Positions 34,536 to 47,055 of a stretch of 64,000 bases of DNA are shown one piece after another. The stretch lies in NCBI GenBank assembly GCA_032622095.1, contig CP136067.1, forward strand, positions 80,380,705 to 80,444,704. Reading direction: 5' to 3'. Under the pieces are notes generated by a model. The model worked only from the letters and a program-made list of their open reading frames with translations. It did not search any database and had not been told where the DNA came from. Position numbers and translations under genes: made by a program. The stretch comes from Siphonodentalium dalli. Lineage: Eukaryota > Mollusca > Scaphopoda > Gadilida > Siphonodentaliidae. Positions within the stretch are counted from its first letter, which is position 1; every line of letters starts with the position of its first letter.

Positions 34536-36369
34536 GGTGTTAGTCAGCCGACAATTTTATATCCTCACTGTTTATGGCGGTGAGCAATGGCAACCATTCT
34601 CCCCGTGTCCTAAGAGATATCGGCTCATTTATGTATAACCGATGTCACCATACTAATGAGATAATATGTTGGCTGTCAAAATGGCTACTTCGAAAGTATT
34701 CATGATTGTCACTTAGATGTTCAACATTTGCATATGTTTGACCCATATTCCGTTCTAAATCATACTGTTTTATCAGCACTTAACCCATCATAACTCATCT
34801 GCCGTCCTCCTCGCAATCAAACACGATCTCCTCAGAGTTCCTCAGCATCCATTCCCCTGACAATCACCACAAGAAATGACACACTTTAGCCCATTATTCT
34901 TACCTATGCAAAAGTTGGTCCCACATGGATTCTTGCACGTGATTTTGAATTTGGAACGTACGAATTTTAGTAGCATATCAGGGGGCTGGCTCGATATTAG
35001 TCATTTTTGGGGCAATATAGTTTTCCTTTTTTCCACCCCAATCAGTTGGGTCCAGAACATTGTTATTAAACGTTTTCAAATTATCACCTGGAAATGAGTC
35101 TGATGCTATGATAATGTGCTGCTCGTTCTGTTGGTGGTAACATCTCTGGAAATTCTGGATCTTTACTTGAAGTAACAATCTCCATGAAGTTGGCGAACCT
35201 CAAGCCATTCAAACTAGCATATAGTTTTCCATTGTAAAAGGTTATTATATATTACATTATACACCAGACTGATGCCAGCATCGCCAATCATTTGTTGAGT
35301 GGCACCGGGGTCGCACATGATGCAGGAATTGTGTTGTACGTCTGCACGTTCAGCCTTTTTTACCTTGGCCTAATTTGGCCAAAGGTGGCGGACGTTGTGT
35401 CATCCTCCCCATGCACGAATAAAGAGAATGTGCTCTGCTCTTATTTTGTCTGTCTTCTGCGCAACTGGATATTTTGTAGATCCCCGGGCTCCCCTCTTGG
35501 TTATCCTAGCTTCAGACATGAGATATATTTCGCCCATCTTCCCATTCCAATGATAAATCAGAAGAAGGAGATCAGTATCGTCTGTGACCACAATTACAGG
35601 CGAATCACCAGCTGCTATCGCAAGAGTACATTTCACTATCAATGTGTACGCATCACTGCTGCTGCATCAGACATTATGTCCTTCACTTTCTAGAATTCGG
35701 GTCAGCAGTTTAATAAACTGGACTTTATTCTTCCCATTCGACAAGAAGAGCTATCTGTTGGTATGACTCGGAGCCCTTTTGAATTCAGCCACATTTATGT
35801 CAGCACATGTCTTTCTGGCTATTCTGAAGTGTTCATGGTCTTTGGTCGAGAATCTTCATATCCGTCAAATACGATGTGGCCCGAACATAGCTTTTCCCAT
35901 GAGGTTATCTTTAAACAAAGATGCTGGTATTGCAGAGAGTTCATATGCGAAGAGACTTGCGATATTTTCTTCCATCTGTACACGTTTAATCAAACGAGAA
36001 ATAAGGGCTGTTGCATTGATGCAATTTCTCGTTGTCCACGTTCACCGGGATGTCAAGTGATTCAATGATTTGAAACGGTCGGATCGTTTCACTGTTACTG
36101 GCGTTACTTGCTTGTTGTCAAGTGTCATCTGTATTTGATGGCCGACTTCTTCGACCCGTTCGCAGTTAATGTGAGCGTCGTCGCCAGCCGTGAGACCAGA
36201 TGACAGAGAGTGGAGCCTACTTCCGTTGGTATCGAAAGTCTCGTGTGCATGGAACAAATCCCAAATTTTCAAGAGGTCGTTATGGTTCCGTCTGATCCTG
36301 AGACTACCAAGCTCAATGTGCTGGCTGTTCTGAAGTCCTGTGCTTGGCTTGTGTCCAAATTGTGTCCAA
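34536..36369. repeat. Tandem duplication, unit 1 (1.83 kb)
   Basis: From GTGTTAGTCAGCCGACAATT to the CTTGTGTCC end, this recurs head to tail at 36370-37953. Shared landmarks are GACAATTTTATATCCTCACT, CCAATCAGTTGGGTCCAGAA, CACTTTCTAGAATTCGGGTC and TTACTGGCGTTACTTGCTTG. Unit 1 keeps about 200 bases (34780-34975) missing in unit 2. Confidence 0.93.
34780..36355 (-). pseudogene. Duplicated C-terminal half of a PIN-like uncharacterised protein
   Basis: Minus-strand translation, with frameshifts and stops, gives a run of motifs in order. HINCERVEEVGHQIQMTLDN and VKRSDRFKSLNHLTS come first (36272-36042). FSTKDHEHFRIARKTCADIN follows, then DSPVIVVTDDTDLLLLIYHW (in the open frame 35642-35400). Last come HADVQH..CDPGATQQMIGDAG and VLDPTDWGGKKENYIAPKM, near 35.0-35.1 kb. 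I recall this order from a large uncharacterised family in cnidarians, echinoderms, molluscs and others. There the DDTDLLVLLLYH segment resembles the acidic core of PIN/XPG-type nuclease folds. This copy lacks the N-terminal half, so it is a dead tandem duplicate of the locus at 36.6-39.5 kb. Confidence in the family is high from motif order; any biochemical role is unknown. Confidence 0.75.
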
Positions 36370-37953
36370 GGTGTTAGTGAGCCGACAATTTTATATCCTC
36401 ACTGTTTATGGCGGGGAGCAATGGCGACCATTATCCACGTGTCCTAAGAGATATCGGCTAAATTATGTATAACCAATGTCAGATGAGATAAAATGTTGGC
36501 TGTCCATGGCTACCTCGAAAGTATTCATGATTGTCACTTAAATTTTCCACATGTTTGGCCTGTATTGTCCCGCCGTTCTCAATCATACTGGTTTATCAGC
36601 ACTTTACCAGGGGGCTGGCTCGATATTAGTCTTTTTGTGGCAATATAGTTGTCCTGTTTTTCCACCCCAATCAGTTGGGTCCAGAACATTGTTGTTAAGC
36701 GTTTTCAAATCGACACCTGGAGATGAGTTCTGATGCTATGACAATGTCCTGCTCGTTCGTTATGTTGCTGGTAACACCTCTTGAAATGCTGGCTCTTTAC
36801 TTGCAGTGACGATCTCCATGAACCTCAAGCCATTCGAACTATAGCATGTAGCTTCCCCATTGTACAAGGTTTTTATATAGTAACATTATACAACATATTG
36901 ATGCCAGCATCGCCAATCATTTGTGGAGTGGCACCGGGGTCGCACTTAATGCAGGAAATGTGTTGTACGTCTGCATGTTCAGCCTTTTTTTTCACCAATT
37001 GTGTTATACCTTGGCCTAAGTTGGCCAAAGATGACGCACGTTGTGTCACATACACCCAGGCACGAATAAAGAGAAAGTGGTCTGCTCTTATTTTGGCTGT
37101 CTTCTGCGAAACTTTGGATAGTTTGTGGAACCCGGGCTTCTCCTCTTGGTTATCCTAACTTCCTACAAAAGATATAATTCGCATATCTTCCCATTTCAAC
37201 GATATATCAGAAGAAAAGATCAGTATGGTCTGTGACCACAATTAAAAGCGAATCACCAGCTGCTATATCAAGAGTACATTTCACTATCAATGTGCATCAC
37301 TGCATGCTGCTGCATCAGACATTATGTCCTTCACTTTCTAGAATTCGGGTCAGTAGTATATTAAACTGGACCTTATTCTTCCAATTCGACAAGAAGAGTT
37401 ATGTTGGTATGAGCCCTTGTGGAATCAACATTTATGTCAGCACATGTCTTTCTGGCTCTTCTGACGTGTTCATGGTATTTGGTCGAGAAATCTTCTTCAT
37501 ATCCGTCAAATACGATGTGGCTTGAACATAGCTTTTCCCATGGAGTTATCTTTAAATATGCTGGTATTGCAGAGAGTTCATATGCGAAGCGACTTGCGAT
37601 ATTTTATTATATCTGGACAAGTGTAATCAAACGAGAAATTAGGGCTATTCCATTGATATGCAATCTCTTGTTGTCCACTTTGACCAGGATGTCAAGTGAT
37701 CCAACGATTTGATACGGTCGTATCGTTTCACTGTTACTGGCGTTACTTGCTTGTTGTCAAGTGTCATCTGTATTTGATGGCCGACTTCTTCCACCCGTTC
37801 GCAGTTAATGTCAGCGTCGTCGGAGAGCGGAGCCCACTTTCGTTGATATCGAAACCAATCCCGAATTTCGAAGATGTCGTCATGGTTGTATCTGATCCTG
37901 GAATTGCCGAGCTTAATCTGCTGTTCTGAAGTCATGTGCTTGACTTGTGTCAT
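36370..37953. repeat. Tandem duplication, unit 2
   Basis: Second head-to-tail copy of 34536-36369, with small indels throughout and one deletion of about 200 bases after TTATCAGCACTTTAC (near 36605). The duplicated block covers only the 3' part of the pseudogene, so duplication came after, or along with, its loss of function. Confidence 0.93.
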
Positions 37954-39492
37954 ATTTGTAATAGACTCCTGGATGTCAGCACATCGATGCATACAACAAC
38001 CACCTTGTGCGAACAGATTCTCTACCCCCTCCATCTCGTCAGTCCTCCCCTGCTTTTGATTGGTCGATAATCCAGCCCAGAATCGGTTATGAACGGCGTG
38101 TAACCCTTGTTTAATAAATGAATGATACAACATGTGGCAATCCACGGGTATTGCTAACACCATGTTATCATGTTATGAATTCATACTTGGGGTAAAGTAC
38201 ATGGTGATCGCAGTTCAAGCAAAGGCTTGTATGTCAGCGATGAGATTCCAGTCTGCGTAGTGATTGCGTGGCAACTCCTTATCTTTAATAACATCACCAA
38301 TGTTACATAGTTTTTGCCTCAGGCTGAAACCCTGAGTTCGTCGGGGGGGGGGGGGGGGGGGCTCGACGACAATTCCCATCCCGTGAAAAGTCACAAGACC
38401 GTCAATTGTTTCAACGTTGTGGTCTACATTATCTGCGACCCATTGCGTGAAATCCCCTGGACAATACGCAGGGACCAGGTCGTCGTGATTTTCAGACTAG
38501 ATAACTGACCTTTTATATATGTCCACTGCATCATCATATGTTATTTAAAACCCTAGTCGAGATAATTCCGTCAATAACTATTTTGATCCGAACACATGAT
38601 CTAATTCGACACCGAGATCGAATGGGATCTGTGATATCACGGTTCATATTCACGGACTGTAGTCTTGTCGATTGAATAATTGACTATCCGGTACTAATTT
38701 GCTGTGCTACTTTTGGTACCTATATATCAGTGTCAGTTAATGCCCCGGTACTCTCCCAATGTCAACATATGAGATGTCCCGGTAAAATTCAGTCCCGAAG
38801 GGCAACTCTCGTAAGAGCTGTGCTGTAATAAGCTTATAGCTGCAGTCAAATATTATCCGATTAGCATCTTTTTCTATGTCATTCTCTCTTTCTGAAAACC
38901 ACTTATCATTAATAATAAACCTGGCTATGTTCCTGAAGCACACAACATTCGTCCTCCCGTGCATCTCGGCATAAAATATGAATTCCCCATAGTGACTGAG
39001 TAGTTTCTCTTTCAGACATTTGAGTGAGTAGACGTCAGATTCTCCTGCGTATCCTTTCATTTTACCACGAAGATAGCTAAGAGTATAAACTTCTGCCCCT
39101 ACATGTGTTTCAACCCAATACAAATACAATACAAAGATGATCAAAGTTTTTTTTAATAAAATTGCGTCCGGGGGTTTCCTTGTGACAGCAGGGTCACCCC
39201 TATACCAAATGCGAATATCGCTAAGCAGGTCTCATGATAAATGGCTTCGGTTGCCACTAAGCATAAACACCCATGGAGATGAGTTTGAATTTAAATGGAA
39301 CAGGCAAATTTCAAAGAGATTTGACCGCATTAGTAATACCGTCACACTGTGTATCTCTATTCTCGGTGGGTTTTTTGCGTCGACATGTGCACTCTTGCCG
39401 CACAGAAAGTAATCATCTTTATAATTCAATGGTGAATGCTCTGAGTTTTTTCTCAGCTGATACATTTTCGGTTGTATCGCAACTAATACCAA
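36590..39492 (-). pseudogene. Decayed large uncharacterised invertebrate protein gene
   Basis: In minus-strand order: DYFLCGKSAHVDAKNPPRIE with a Cys-rich start (39492-39232); an open 135-codon piece (39144-38737) with DVYSLKCLKEKLLSHYGEFI and TNVVCFRNIARFIINDKWF; QWVADNVDHNVETIDGLVTF and HGMGIVV (about 38456-38362), broken by a run of about 17 C; then a 172-codon open piece (38163-37645) with NRFWAGLSTNQKQGRTDEME, NCERVEEVGHQIQMTLDNKQ and VKRYDRIKSL. The C-terminal part (37.6-36.6 kb) aligns with the copy at 34.8-36.4 kb but has many stops, including in the DDTDL region, which is lost here. I recall the same motif order in full-length proteins of well over 1000 residues in many marine invertebrates. 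I know no assigned function. Stops, frameshifts and the C run mark it as a pseudogene. Confidence 0.78.
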
Positions 39493-40573
39493 AGCCCCCT
39501 TTTATTATCTGTGAAATTTCGATGACAGAGTTCGTGGACTAGCACTTGGCCAACAGGCGTCTATTTATCCGCTCTTGTAAATATTGCATGAACAGTGGTC
39601 TGTCACGTTTGCAACAATATTGAAGCATCGTCGAAATGTCCTTCCAACTCAGTGATAGGCTTTCCTCCCAACTCCCCCACCACAGATAAAGCAAAGATCG
39701 TCAGAAAAGTCAGAATAACTAATAACTTCAGAATCTATCGATTCGCCTGCATCGGCCATTTTTTTTCCCAACAAAATAAACTATCTGGAGCTAGTATAGA
39801 ACGTCAAAATGGCACATATAAACTCTCGTTGGGACAACCTAACCAATGAGAAGGGAAGCACAAACGTCTCATGTGTGGTTCTCACCATTATAGGTATCAA
39901 CGGGAGGCGAATGTATGTATATAAAGCTCAACACAATGCTACACACGACACATGGAATTGATAGTACTAAGGATTTAAAGACAGTTGACCACAAACAGTT
40001 AAATCGACGACCTAATGGTATATAGGCACCTGATAAACACGGATGTCACTGATATAAAGAGCGTTTCCATATGATAATCATGGATGTCACTGATAAAAAA
40101 GATCGTTTCCACTGGAATGCTACAAATAAACCGAGTCATAGGCTAGTATGTAGTAAAACGTTCTTGTTCGCGGTGTAATCCGTTCCACTGGAATAAACCA
40201 TGTATTTAAAGATCACAATTGCATGCATAAATATTCAGTCGAAGCGTTATTACATGTGTAGACATCGGGCTGAAAATTCGACTTTGCGGGACTAATGACA
40301 GGGTAGTTTCAAAGCGCTGTAAAAATATTTTTGCTCAAAGCTGATTTTAGCGGATTGTTTAGATATAAAGGATATATCCCGGCTTCAAATAACACCACAA
40401 AACCATCATTACAAATGTATTACGGTTATACCCCTAGTTTCGGGTATGACGCGACCAGTCTGATTCCAATGTATACTTTTATAACTGAGTGGGAGAATCC
40501 ATGCAGTGAATAAATGGTTAAACAACGAATTGTCTGGAAATTGCCAGGGAAACTGATCATCGTCATGCAGTTA
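39493..40573. other. No gene recognised
   Basis: Upstream of the decayed gene. Short plus-strand frames (39595-39849, 40331-40513) have no known motif. The string CCAATGTATACTTTTAT-A/C-ACTG near 40468 also occurs near 25393, so part of this is dispersed repeat. Confidence 0.4.
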
Positions 40574-43495
40574 CACTGTAAATAAAAGTGTTCAAATTTG
40601 AACGCCAAAAATGCAACAGATAATGAACACTGTTCAGTGTTCAGTTTAGAACAGATGTGTTCAATTACTCTGAACGGCCCCCGGTGTTCAGATTTGAACG
40701 CATGTGTTCAATGAATTGAATGGATGTGTTCAATTTATGAATGCATATAAGCGTTCAGTTTTGAACACATCATGTTCAGATTTGAACATCAGTGTTCGAA
40801 ATATGTGAACGCTTGATGTGTTCCGAACACTGCAACAGCTTTTGAACACTTATATGCGTTCAAACAACAAAATCTGAACACATATGTTCACAAAAGAACT
40901 AAATTTAAATGATAAACGCGAGATCAAATTCAATATAAAATGGGTGAGAAATTGTAAACAGTCTGTAGTCACACTTTAACAGTCTTAGTGCCATTCTTCT
41001 CCTGTGTACATCTAATACAAATTAACTGGCCCAATACCTTTGTGGTTATTAATGTATGATTACTGAGAACAAGCTGAAGCTATCGCTAATAACTTAAATA
41101 TAATGCAACCGTTCCATACAGAAGCATGTATATTTTATGAAATGCTGATGTAATTGTTGGGGAATAAGGTCATTCAACCTAATTAAAATGTGAGTATTAT
41201 ATAGGTAAATAACATTTAATAAGACTGATAAACTGATGAATCAATGGCACAACAGTCTATGCGTTTACTTGAATAATCCGTATCCAAAAACATCCATGCC
41301 GTGTTGGTCAGCATTGGCAACAGTATTAATTTCGCACAAAATCAATTTGGCCGAATAAACATCCTGAACATCTGGAATATCCTTCAACCACTGAATTAAT
41401 AACAAACTGTCAACCTTATATCTCGGACGGTGCATCACAGTTGCCGTGTTTTAGGTAAGGCTATAGACGTGAGGTTTATCATTCTTTGAACTATCGGAGT
41501 TAGTCACACACATTAGTCCACAAATCTTTTAACATTGAATGTGCGATGTATTTCTGCTCCGGTTCCTGCTTTCTCGATTTTTGGTACCAGCTGACACCAT
41601 GCAGTGATGGCTTAAACAGTCACTAGAATTTGTTGACGGTGCTAGCTAATAGCAATAGACATTTCTGCGGTCACATAATTTCTGGTAGTTCAGCTACACC
41701 CATCGTGAGTAGTTTGTATAGCATCCGTATATGTTGTGCCCAAAGTTTCCGCAGATATTCGATCGATGCTCTATATGCAGCTCCTGAAAGAAAGAATAAT
41801 TTAATATATTAGAATATTAGTTTTCCAATTCTGGATGCTATTAGGATGCGATCTTACCACCCAGCACTTTTTTCAGAGTTTCCGGCTTTACAGTCATATT
41901 ATGATATCCTGATATTAATACCGCACCAATTCAAAGACACCAGTCAACACCGCTTCCGAAATTATAAAACAGTATTTGGACACACTCTAACATCACCAAT
42001 TAAAACGGTGGAACAGCACACTTTACTAGTTTAGAAAATGTATTGGTCTATTTAGAAATGATCCATGTACGCATAACTGGCACATCAATATATTTTTATT
42101 GGAGATCTACTAATATAATAAAATTTAATATATATGTGACACCGAATATTCCCCAATGACCTCAAGTGTTTTTGTTTTGTTTTTGCGAGAAAATTAACCA
42201 TGAGAATGCTTATGACAAAGTTCACATAAGTTTTAAACAGTATACCTGCATGAATGAGACACTCACTTATTATAAAAAAATCAACAGATATCAGCATATT
42301 CCCCACTAATAACTGGACGGAATATCAAACAAAAAAATTTGAACAATTTCAACCACAATTGGGTGCGAAATGTCCAACTAATGTCCTCAACTGAATTGTC
42401 AAAATTTTAACTTTGCATGTTTTTAGATAAATATATACATAAACACATAAATTATGCTGATAATTATGACGATGATACATTGGATTACATATACCGGTAC
42501 TTACCATGCAGAGTGCAGGCTGTATTGATAAACTTGTCCTTGTCTCCTGTCAGTAAAGACCCTATAAATACCAACTATGTTTCGAACCTTTAATCTAACG
42601 CCAAAGAATGGCGCAACTGACTTGGTTCCATTAATGTGAAGGCTTTATCCATCCATATACATTAAACTGCACAGATATTCAAACCGAAATTAATTAATGC
42701 CAGTTGCGTGGAACGATATCATGTTTCAAAAGACGACGCTATACATGCTATTTTGTAAAGAGAACTCAATGCAGACAGTCCAGTGGGATCACATGCCATT
42801 AGTTAAGCGTGAATGATTAATGACCATGCCCGTACGTGGTCTCACCTTGAACACATATGTTCAAGAGAATCGAACACGGACTGAACGGCAGTGTTCAATA
42901 CTGAAATTACTGTAACACAAAATAGCGTGGGATCGTATTATATCGTGATTTTCTACACAAGTGATGAACCGGCAACATAAAAAGTATCGGCATCGATCAA
43001 TATATGAACACTATATATATTCATGGATATGTGATGCGGATTTGACTAAATGGGTTAATTTCCATTTGGGGAGGGGTGTAATTTTATATCCGGGATTTGC
43101 AATTTACAACTACCCCCCCCCCCCCTCCCCCGTGTCGCCACCACGTCCCTGATATGTTTTCTACCGATCTGGAAAATGCTCAAAACAAAACAAAACTCAC
43201 CGTGAAGCAAAATAGACCAGCGCATCCGCATTTAGTTTCACAATTGTTCAAAATAGAAGTCACAAGACATCATTTTCACAAACGAGTATTCATTAATCCC
43301 GTAAGCATATGCGATATATATATGAAGTAACTAAGTATACTAACACAAGCGGATCGACGTCCATGCAGGTTTGAACACTACCGTTAATAAATGAGTTTTC
43401 TGAACATATACGTTCAAAATTGAACACTTACTGTTCAGTAACTGAACACATCCGGGACTGAACGCGTTCAAATCTGAACACTCTTATTTGCAGTG
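40574..43495. mobile_element. 2.9-kb DNA transposon candidate with TGTTCA-rich ends
   Basis: The left end CACTGTAAATAAAAGTGTTC and the reverse complement of the right end, CACTGCAAATAAGAGTGTTC, match over 33 bases (to TTTGAACGC) with three differences. Both ends are flanked by TA (TTA|CACTG and CAGTG|TAG). Dense TGTTCA/TGAACA hexamers follow the left end (40590-40895), precede the right end (43370-43480) and appear at 42847-42905. This is the layout expected of subterminal transposase-binding repeats. The CACTG terminus recalls CACTA/EnSpm elements, but the flank fits a 2-base target duplication. Interior frames (41630-41812, 41846-42034, and minus-strand 42085-42306) show no transposase motif, so it is probably non-autonomous or badly decayed. 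It also contains GACGTG-family debris (a C run at about 43113 and CCACGTCCCTG at 43141). Confidence 0.72.
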
Positions 43496-43534
43496 TAGCT
43501 GTGGTATATAGCTATATTTTATAAGAATTTTTGC

Positions 43535-43612
43535 ATTCGGTTTCTTGCACATTGTATAACTTTCTATACCGAAATGCCTGCAAAAGTGCGCCTGGCAAAT
43601 TTGCGAGTGTAC
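43535..43612 (+). repeat. Dispersed repeat, GAAATGCCTGCAAAA type
   Basis: ACTTTCTATACCGAAATGCC, then TGCAAAAGTGCGCC and TGGCAAATTTGCGAGTGT resemble 10.11-10.195 and 33.715-33.79 kb. It directly follows the end of the 2.9-kb element. Confidence 0.5.
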
Positions 43613-43624
43613 ACACAGAGAAAG

Positions 43625-44000
43625 TCTGGTTGCCCGGGAACCAAAAACTGGTTCATAGGTTTGTCCCAGTAGGGGAACCAAACGAAGAACCAAACAAATA
43701 TGTTTTGATTCCGCGAAGAACCAAACTATAGAACCAAATGAAGAACCAAACATACATGTTTTGGTTCTTCACGAAGAAGCACAATAAAGAACCAAATGAA
43801 GTACCAAACATATTTTGGTTCCTACAAGAACCAAATTAAAGAACCAAATTAAGTTCACAACAGACATTTTGGTTGCACGTGGAACCAAAATTGTTTCTAA
43901 TATTTGTCCTGAGGGGTGAACCAATGTGACCTGCTTTGATTATATATCTGGCTCCCCGCATAGAACCAGAACATGGAACCAAATAGTTCCTTGGGTTCCC
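43625..44000. repeat. GAACCAAA-rich array
   Basis: At least fifteen GAACCAAA or TTTGGTTC octamers in both orientations, with irregular spacing of about 10-35 bases. Two more lie at about 44500 and 44519. It is organised like the subterminal arrays of the neighbouring element. A possible outer boundary is CACAGAGAAAGTC at 43612, but I found no convincing terminal inverted repeat. Confidence 0.7.
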
Positions 44001-45190
44001 CATTTTGTTCGTTAAATGCCTACTATAGGAAACAGTTTGAGTGCTTGTGGAAACACTGTCCCATGACACTATGTGTAGGTTATAAGCACGCTTGATGTGT
44101 CTTTGTTGCTGAATATTCTATTAGTTCGTAAAAATACGTTATACCATATACTATATTACCGTTTAAAATTGACATCGCACGATGTTGGTTCGCCGAATAG
44201 ACTCCGAAGATCGGAAAATGTTCTGATGTCTGAAGGAGATATCAAATTACAACAAATAAATGTATTGTTCCATACGTCCCACCCTATTCAAAGTTTGTGA
44301 TATGAGCAATATAGTTACCCCTACCAGCAAGCAAATAATCAGAGTATATAACACGACTCTAAACAGTTTATAGGCGTGTGTGCATTGGTATTTCAAAGGA
44401 ATCCCGCTTTATTTAGTCTTCACCATATCGTCTTAGCCACAAAACGCGTGGACACGTGACCGTGTCCCAACAAACCTTGAATTATGTGAGTTACTTGAAG
44501 AACCAAACTTAGGATATTGGTTCCAGATGGAACAAGAGCAGCTGTTTTCTTAGAGAGTATGAAAGTATCCTAAATGACCGATGTCACAAGCTGGATTTAG
44601 AATGGAAGGAAACTTGGACTGGCACATTCAGTGACCCCACTCGGGTGGAGTATGAGTTTTGTCTATAGACCGTATATATAGTAGATTGGTAGATTAAGAA
44701 CTTCATAGACGAGGTAGCCTTGTGTATTTGATTCGCGCTGTACAATGGTTAGATTGACCATAAATCTGTTATCATACCTTCGAATACAAATGAGTATATT
44801 ACTTCGAGAATCAATAAAAATATGATTGGAATAATAAGCGAACGCGCACACGTGTCCATTCGTAAAGTGTATTAATATTCTCAATAAAACAACGATTGGC
44901 TTGAGGACCTGAGTGGCCGGTTATTGAGGAGGGACACAAAGGGCAGGAATATTTTATTATGGATAATTATATAGTTCTTGGGAAAGAGACAAATCATCTA
45001 AAATGGTAGCTGCAGGATAAAAATTGCCTTTAACAAAAGTAAAAATAGTATTCACTATTTGTCATCATCCATCGGCCACGAAGAGGCTATACTCTACGCG
45101 TAGAAACAAACCCCGTCCCGGTCGGACATATAATTCCAGAGAGATTCATCATCAAATTCAGATCAATTCCAAAAATGTTCATCGAAAGAC
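44001..45190. other. No gene recognised
   Basis: AT-rich spacer with short frames lacking known motifs. The last GAACCAAA elements are at 44500-44530. Confidence 0.4.
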
Positions 45191-45628
45191 TTAAAGGTAC
45201 ACAATCCGATTCGATGGTCCCGATATCATCAATCCCAACAACAATTTTTTTTTGAAATGCCGCTTCAGTTATCAGAATCGAGTAATTGCCAAAAATAATG
45301 CTAACAACGGTCAAACTATAGTATAAAATTGCTGTTATTTATCAACATTTTGATCAACGAAATTTTGCCGATTTGTCAAATATCTGACACAAAAAAGCCA
45401 CTTGATTTTAGAGTTATCCATCTTCATACGCAATTTCGTCCGAGACGGTCTTCTCGTCGACTTTTTACTGGGCCACATAATATTATCTGTGGTGACAAAA
45501 TAATTGATTTCAAAAATGGATATCTGAGCTTTGATGGGTGGGTTCCTCGACTCGAATCAAATATTTTTTATCCCCGAAACCAAGGAAATAGTAATTTGCG
45601 AGTGTTAATTCTGATTATGCATCTTTAA
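45191..45628 (-). mobile_element. TTAA-bounded MITE, copy 4
   Basis: TTAAAGGTACACAATCCGAT at the start, CACTTGATTTTAGAGTTATC and GGGTTCCTCGACTCGAATC inside, and TTATGCATCTTTAA at the end. TTAA is at both boundaries. Opposite orientation to copy 3. Confidence 0.88.
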
Positions 45629-47055
45629 GTTGTCAGAAACAGAATTGCAGAACGTAATTTGATCTATAAAAACCCCCCACCTGATTCGCTACGATAATAA
45701 GATCGTTTCAACACACCATTTCGTTTACTAAGATCTAACATTGGTTGAATCACGTATGTGCTTTGACAATGACTGACATGCTCAAATTCGGTTTTTATTT
45801 GACTGATTTGACTTTGAAAGATTTTTATATTTGGCCATAAATCCGATAATAAATTAAGGGTGCATGTGTGCATGTAGTCGTTGCATGTGGTTATAAACTC
45901 ACATACCAAAAATGGTCATCATTCATCGATAAACATCTATTTAAGGCCACCCGCCTACCATAATACAATAAATAAAAACAAAATAATAAATAGAATATTG
46001 TTCAATGAACTATATGGCTATCACAAAAGGACATAAAAATGTGATCATATTTACATAGCCCGTCTGTGTTACTCTAAATCGTGGTCGGTGATTGGTCAAC
46101 TGTGCCACCAGCAACACACAGACGTCATAAATTGTCTACCTAATCTAACATAATCATTAAAAGCTGTCAGCATAATAATTGGGCGTGCTTTTCAAAGTTC
46201 GGCCGAATTTAATCTGAAGCCAGTTATTTATATTGATCACGTTATCATTGCTAAGTGCTTGGAAATCTTGAGCTGTCTTAATGTGCTGCTTGGGATAGTC
46301 TCGGCAGATTTTGTGAAATAAATAATAATACACTCAGCTTTTTTTATGGGAATAAATCATCAAACAGCTATATAAATTTTAAAAATGATTGTAGGTGCTT
46401 GTTATTGTGAGAAGTTTTCGGCATATGCTCTCGGTAAACATAAAATCGTCGCGCATGTACATTTTAGTGCGTGTGTTTATTTGTTTGTTTATTTGCTTGC
46501 TTGCTTTTTGTATTGATTTTCTTTTTGTTGTTGTTGTTTTTTCGATACATGGATGAATCTGCACGCGCAACAGAATCTAAACGAAACATCCGCGTGAACT
46601 CGGTCTGCGTGATGTACATGCAATCCACAATTAAGAATATACGCTGTGGATTGCCCTATATATATTAAAATCCACTAGGATTCGCTATCTGCCAATGAGC
46701 ATTTGTCAAAACAGATTTACTATGCATTAGAATTGGCACCACGAGAGCAGATTGCACAGCTGTTATAGCGTTATCGTATATGGTAATCGGTTGATTTATG
46801 GTATGGCTAATATGTTTATAGAATTTATCTTGGCTGTATGATTTAATGAACTATAAATATTCAGAGATTCAACATAACTCAATCGACCATCGACACAAGT
46901 GATACCAGTTTTTCCTATACGCCGCTTTGGGACTCACACTATATACTTGCATCAATTTTAATGGAGTTATCTGGCTATGAAAAGATTCTCCGATCAGTTT
47001 ATCATAGTTCAATGTTTATCCCTTTCATGACTGGTACTTCCTGAAGTTTTGCGAG
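45629..47055. other. No gene recognised
   Basis: AT-rich DNA with TTTG/TTGC simple-sequence stretches near 46470-46540. Frames there (LFVCLFACLLF) are low-complexity translations. Confidence 0.45.

Noticed and set aside
40590-40895. Steroid-receptor response elements (AGAACA/TGTTCT) in the TGTTCA array
   Set aside because: Half-site spacing is irregular and not the 3-base palindrome expected; placement at transposon ends explains the motif better.
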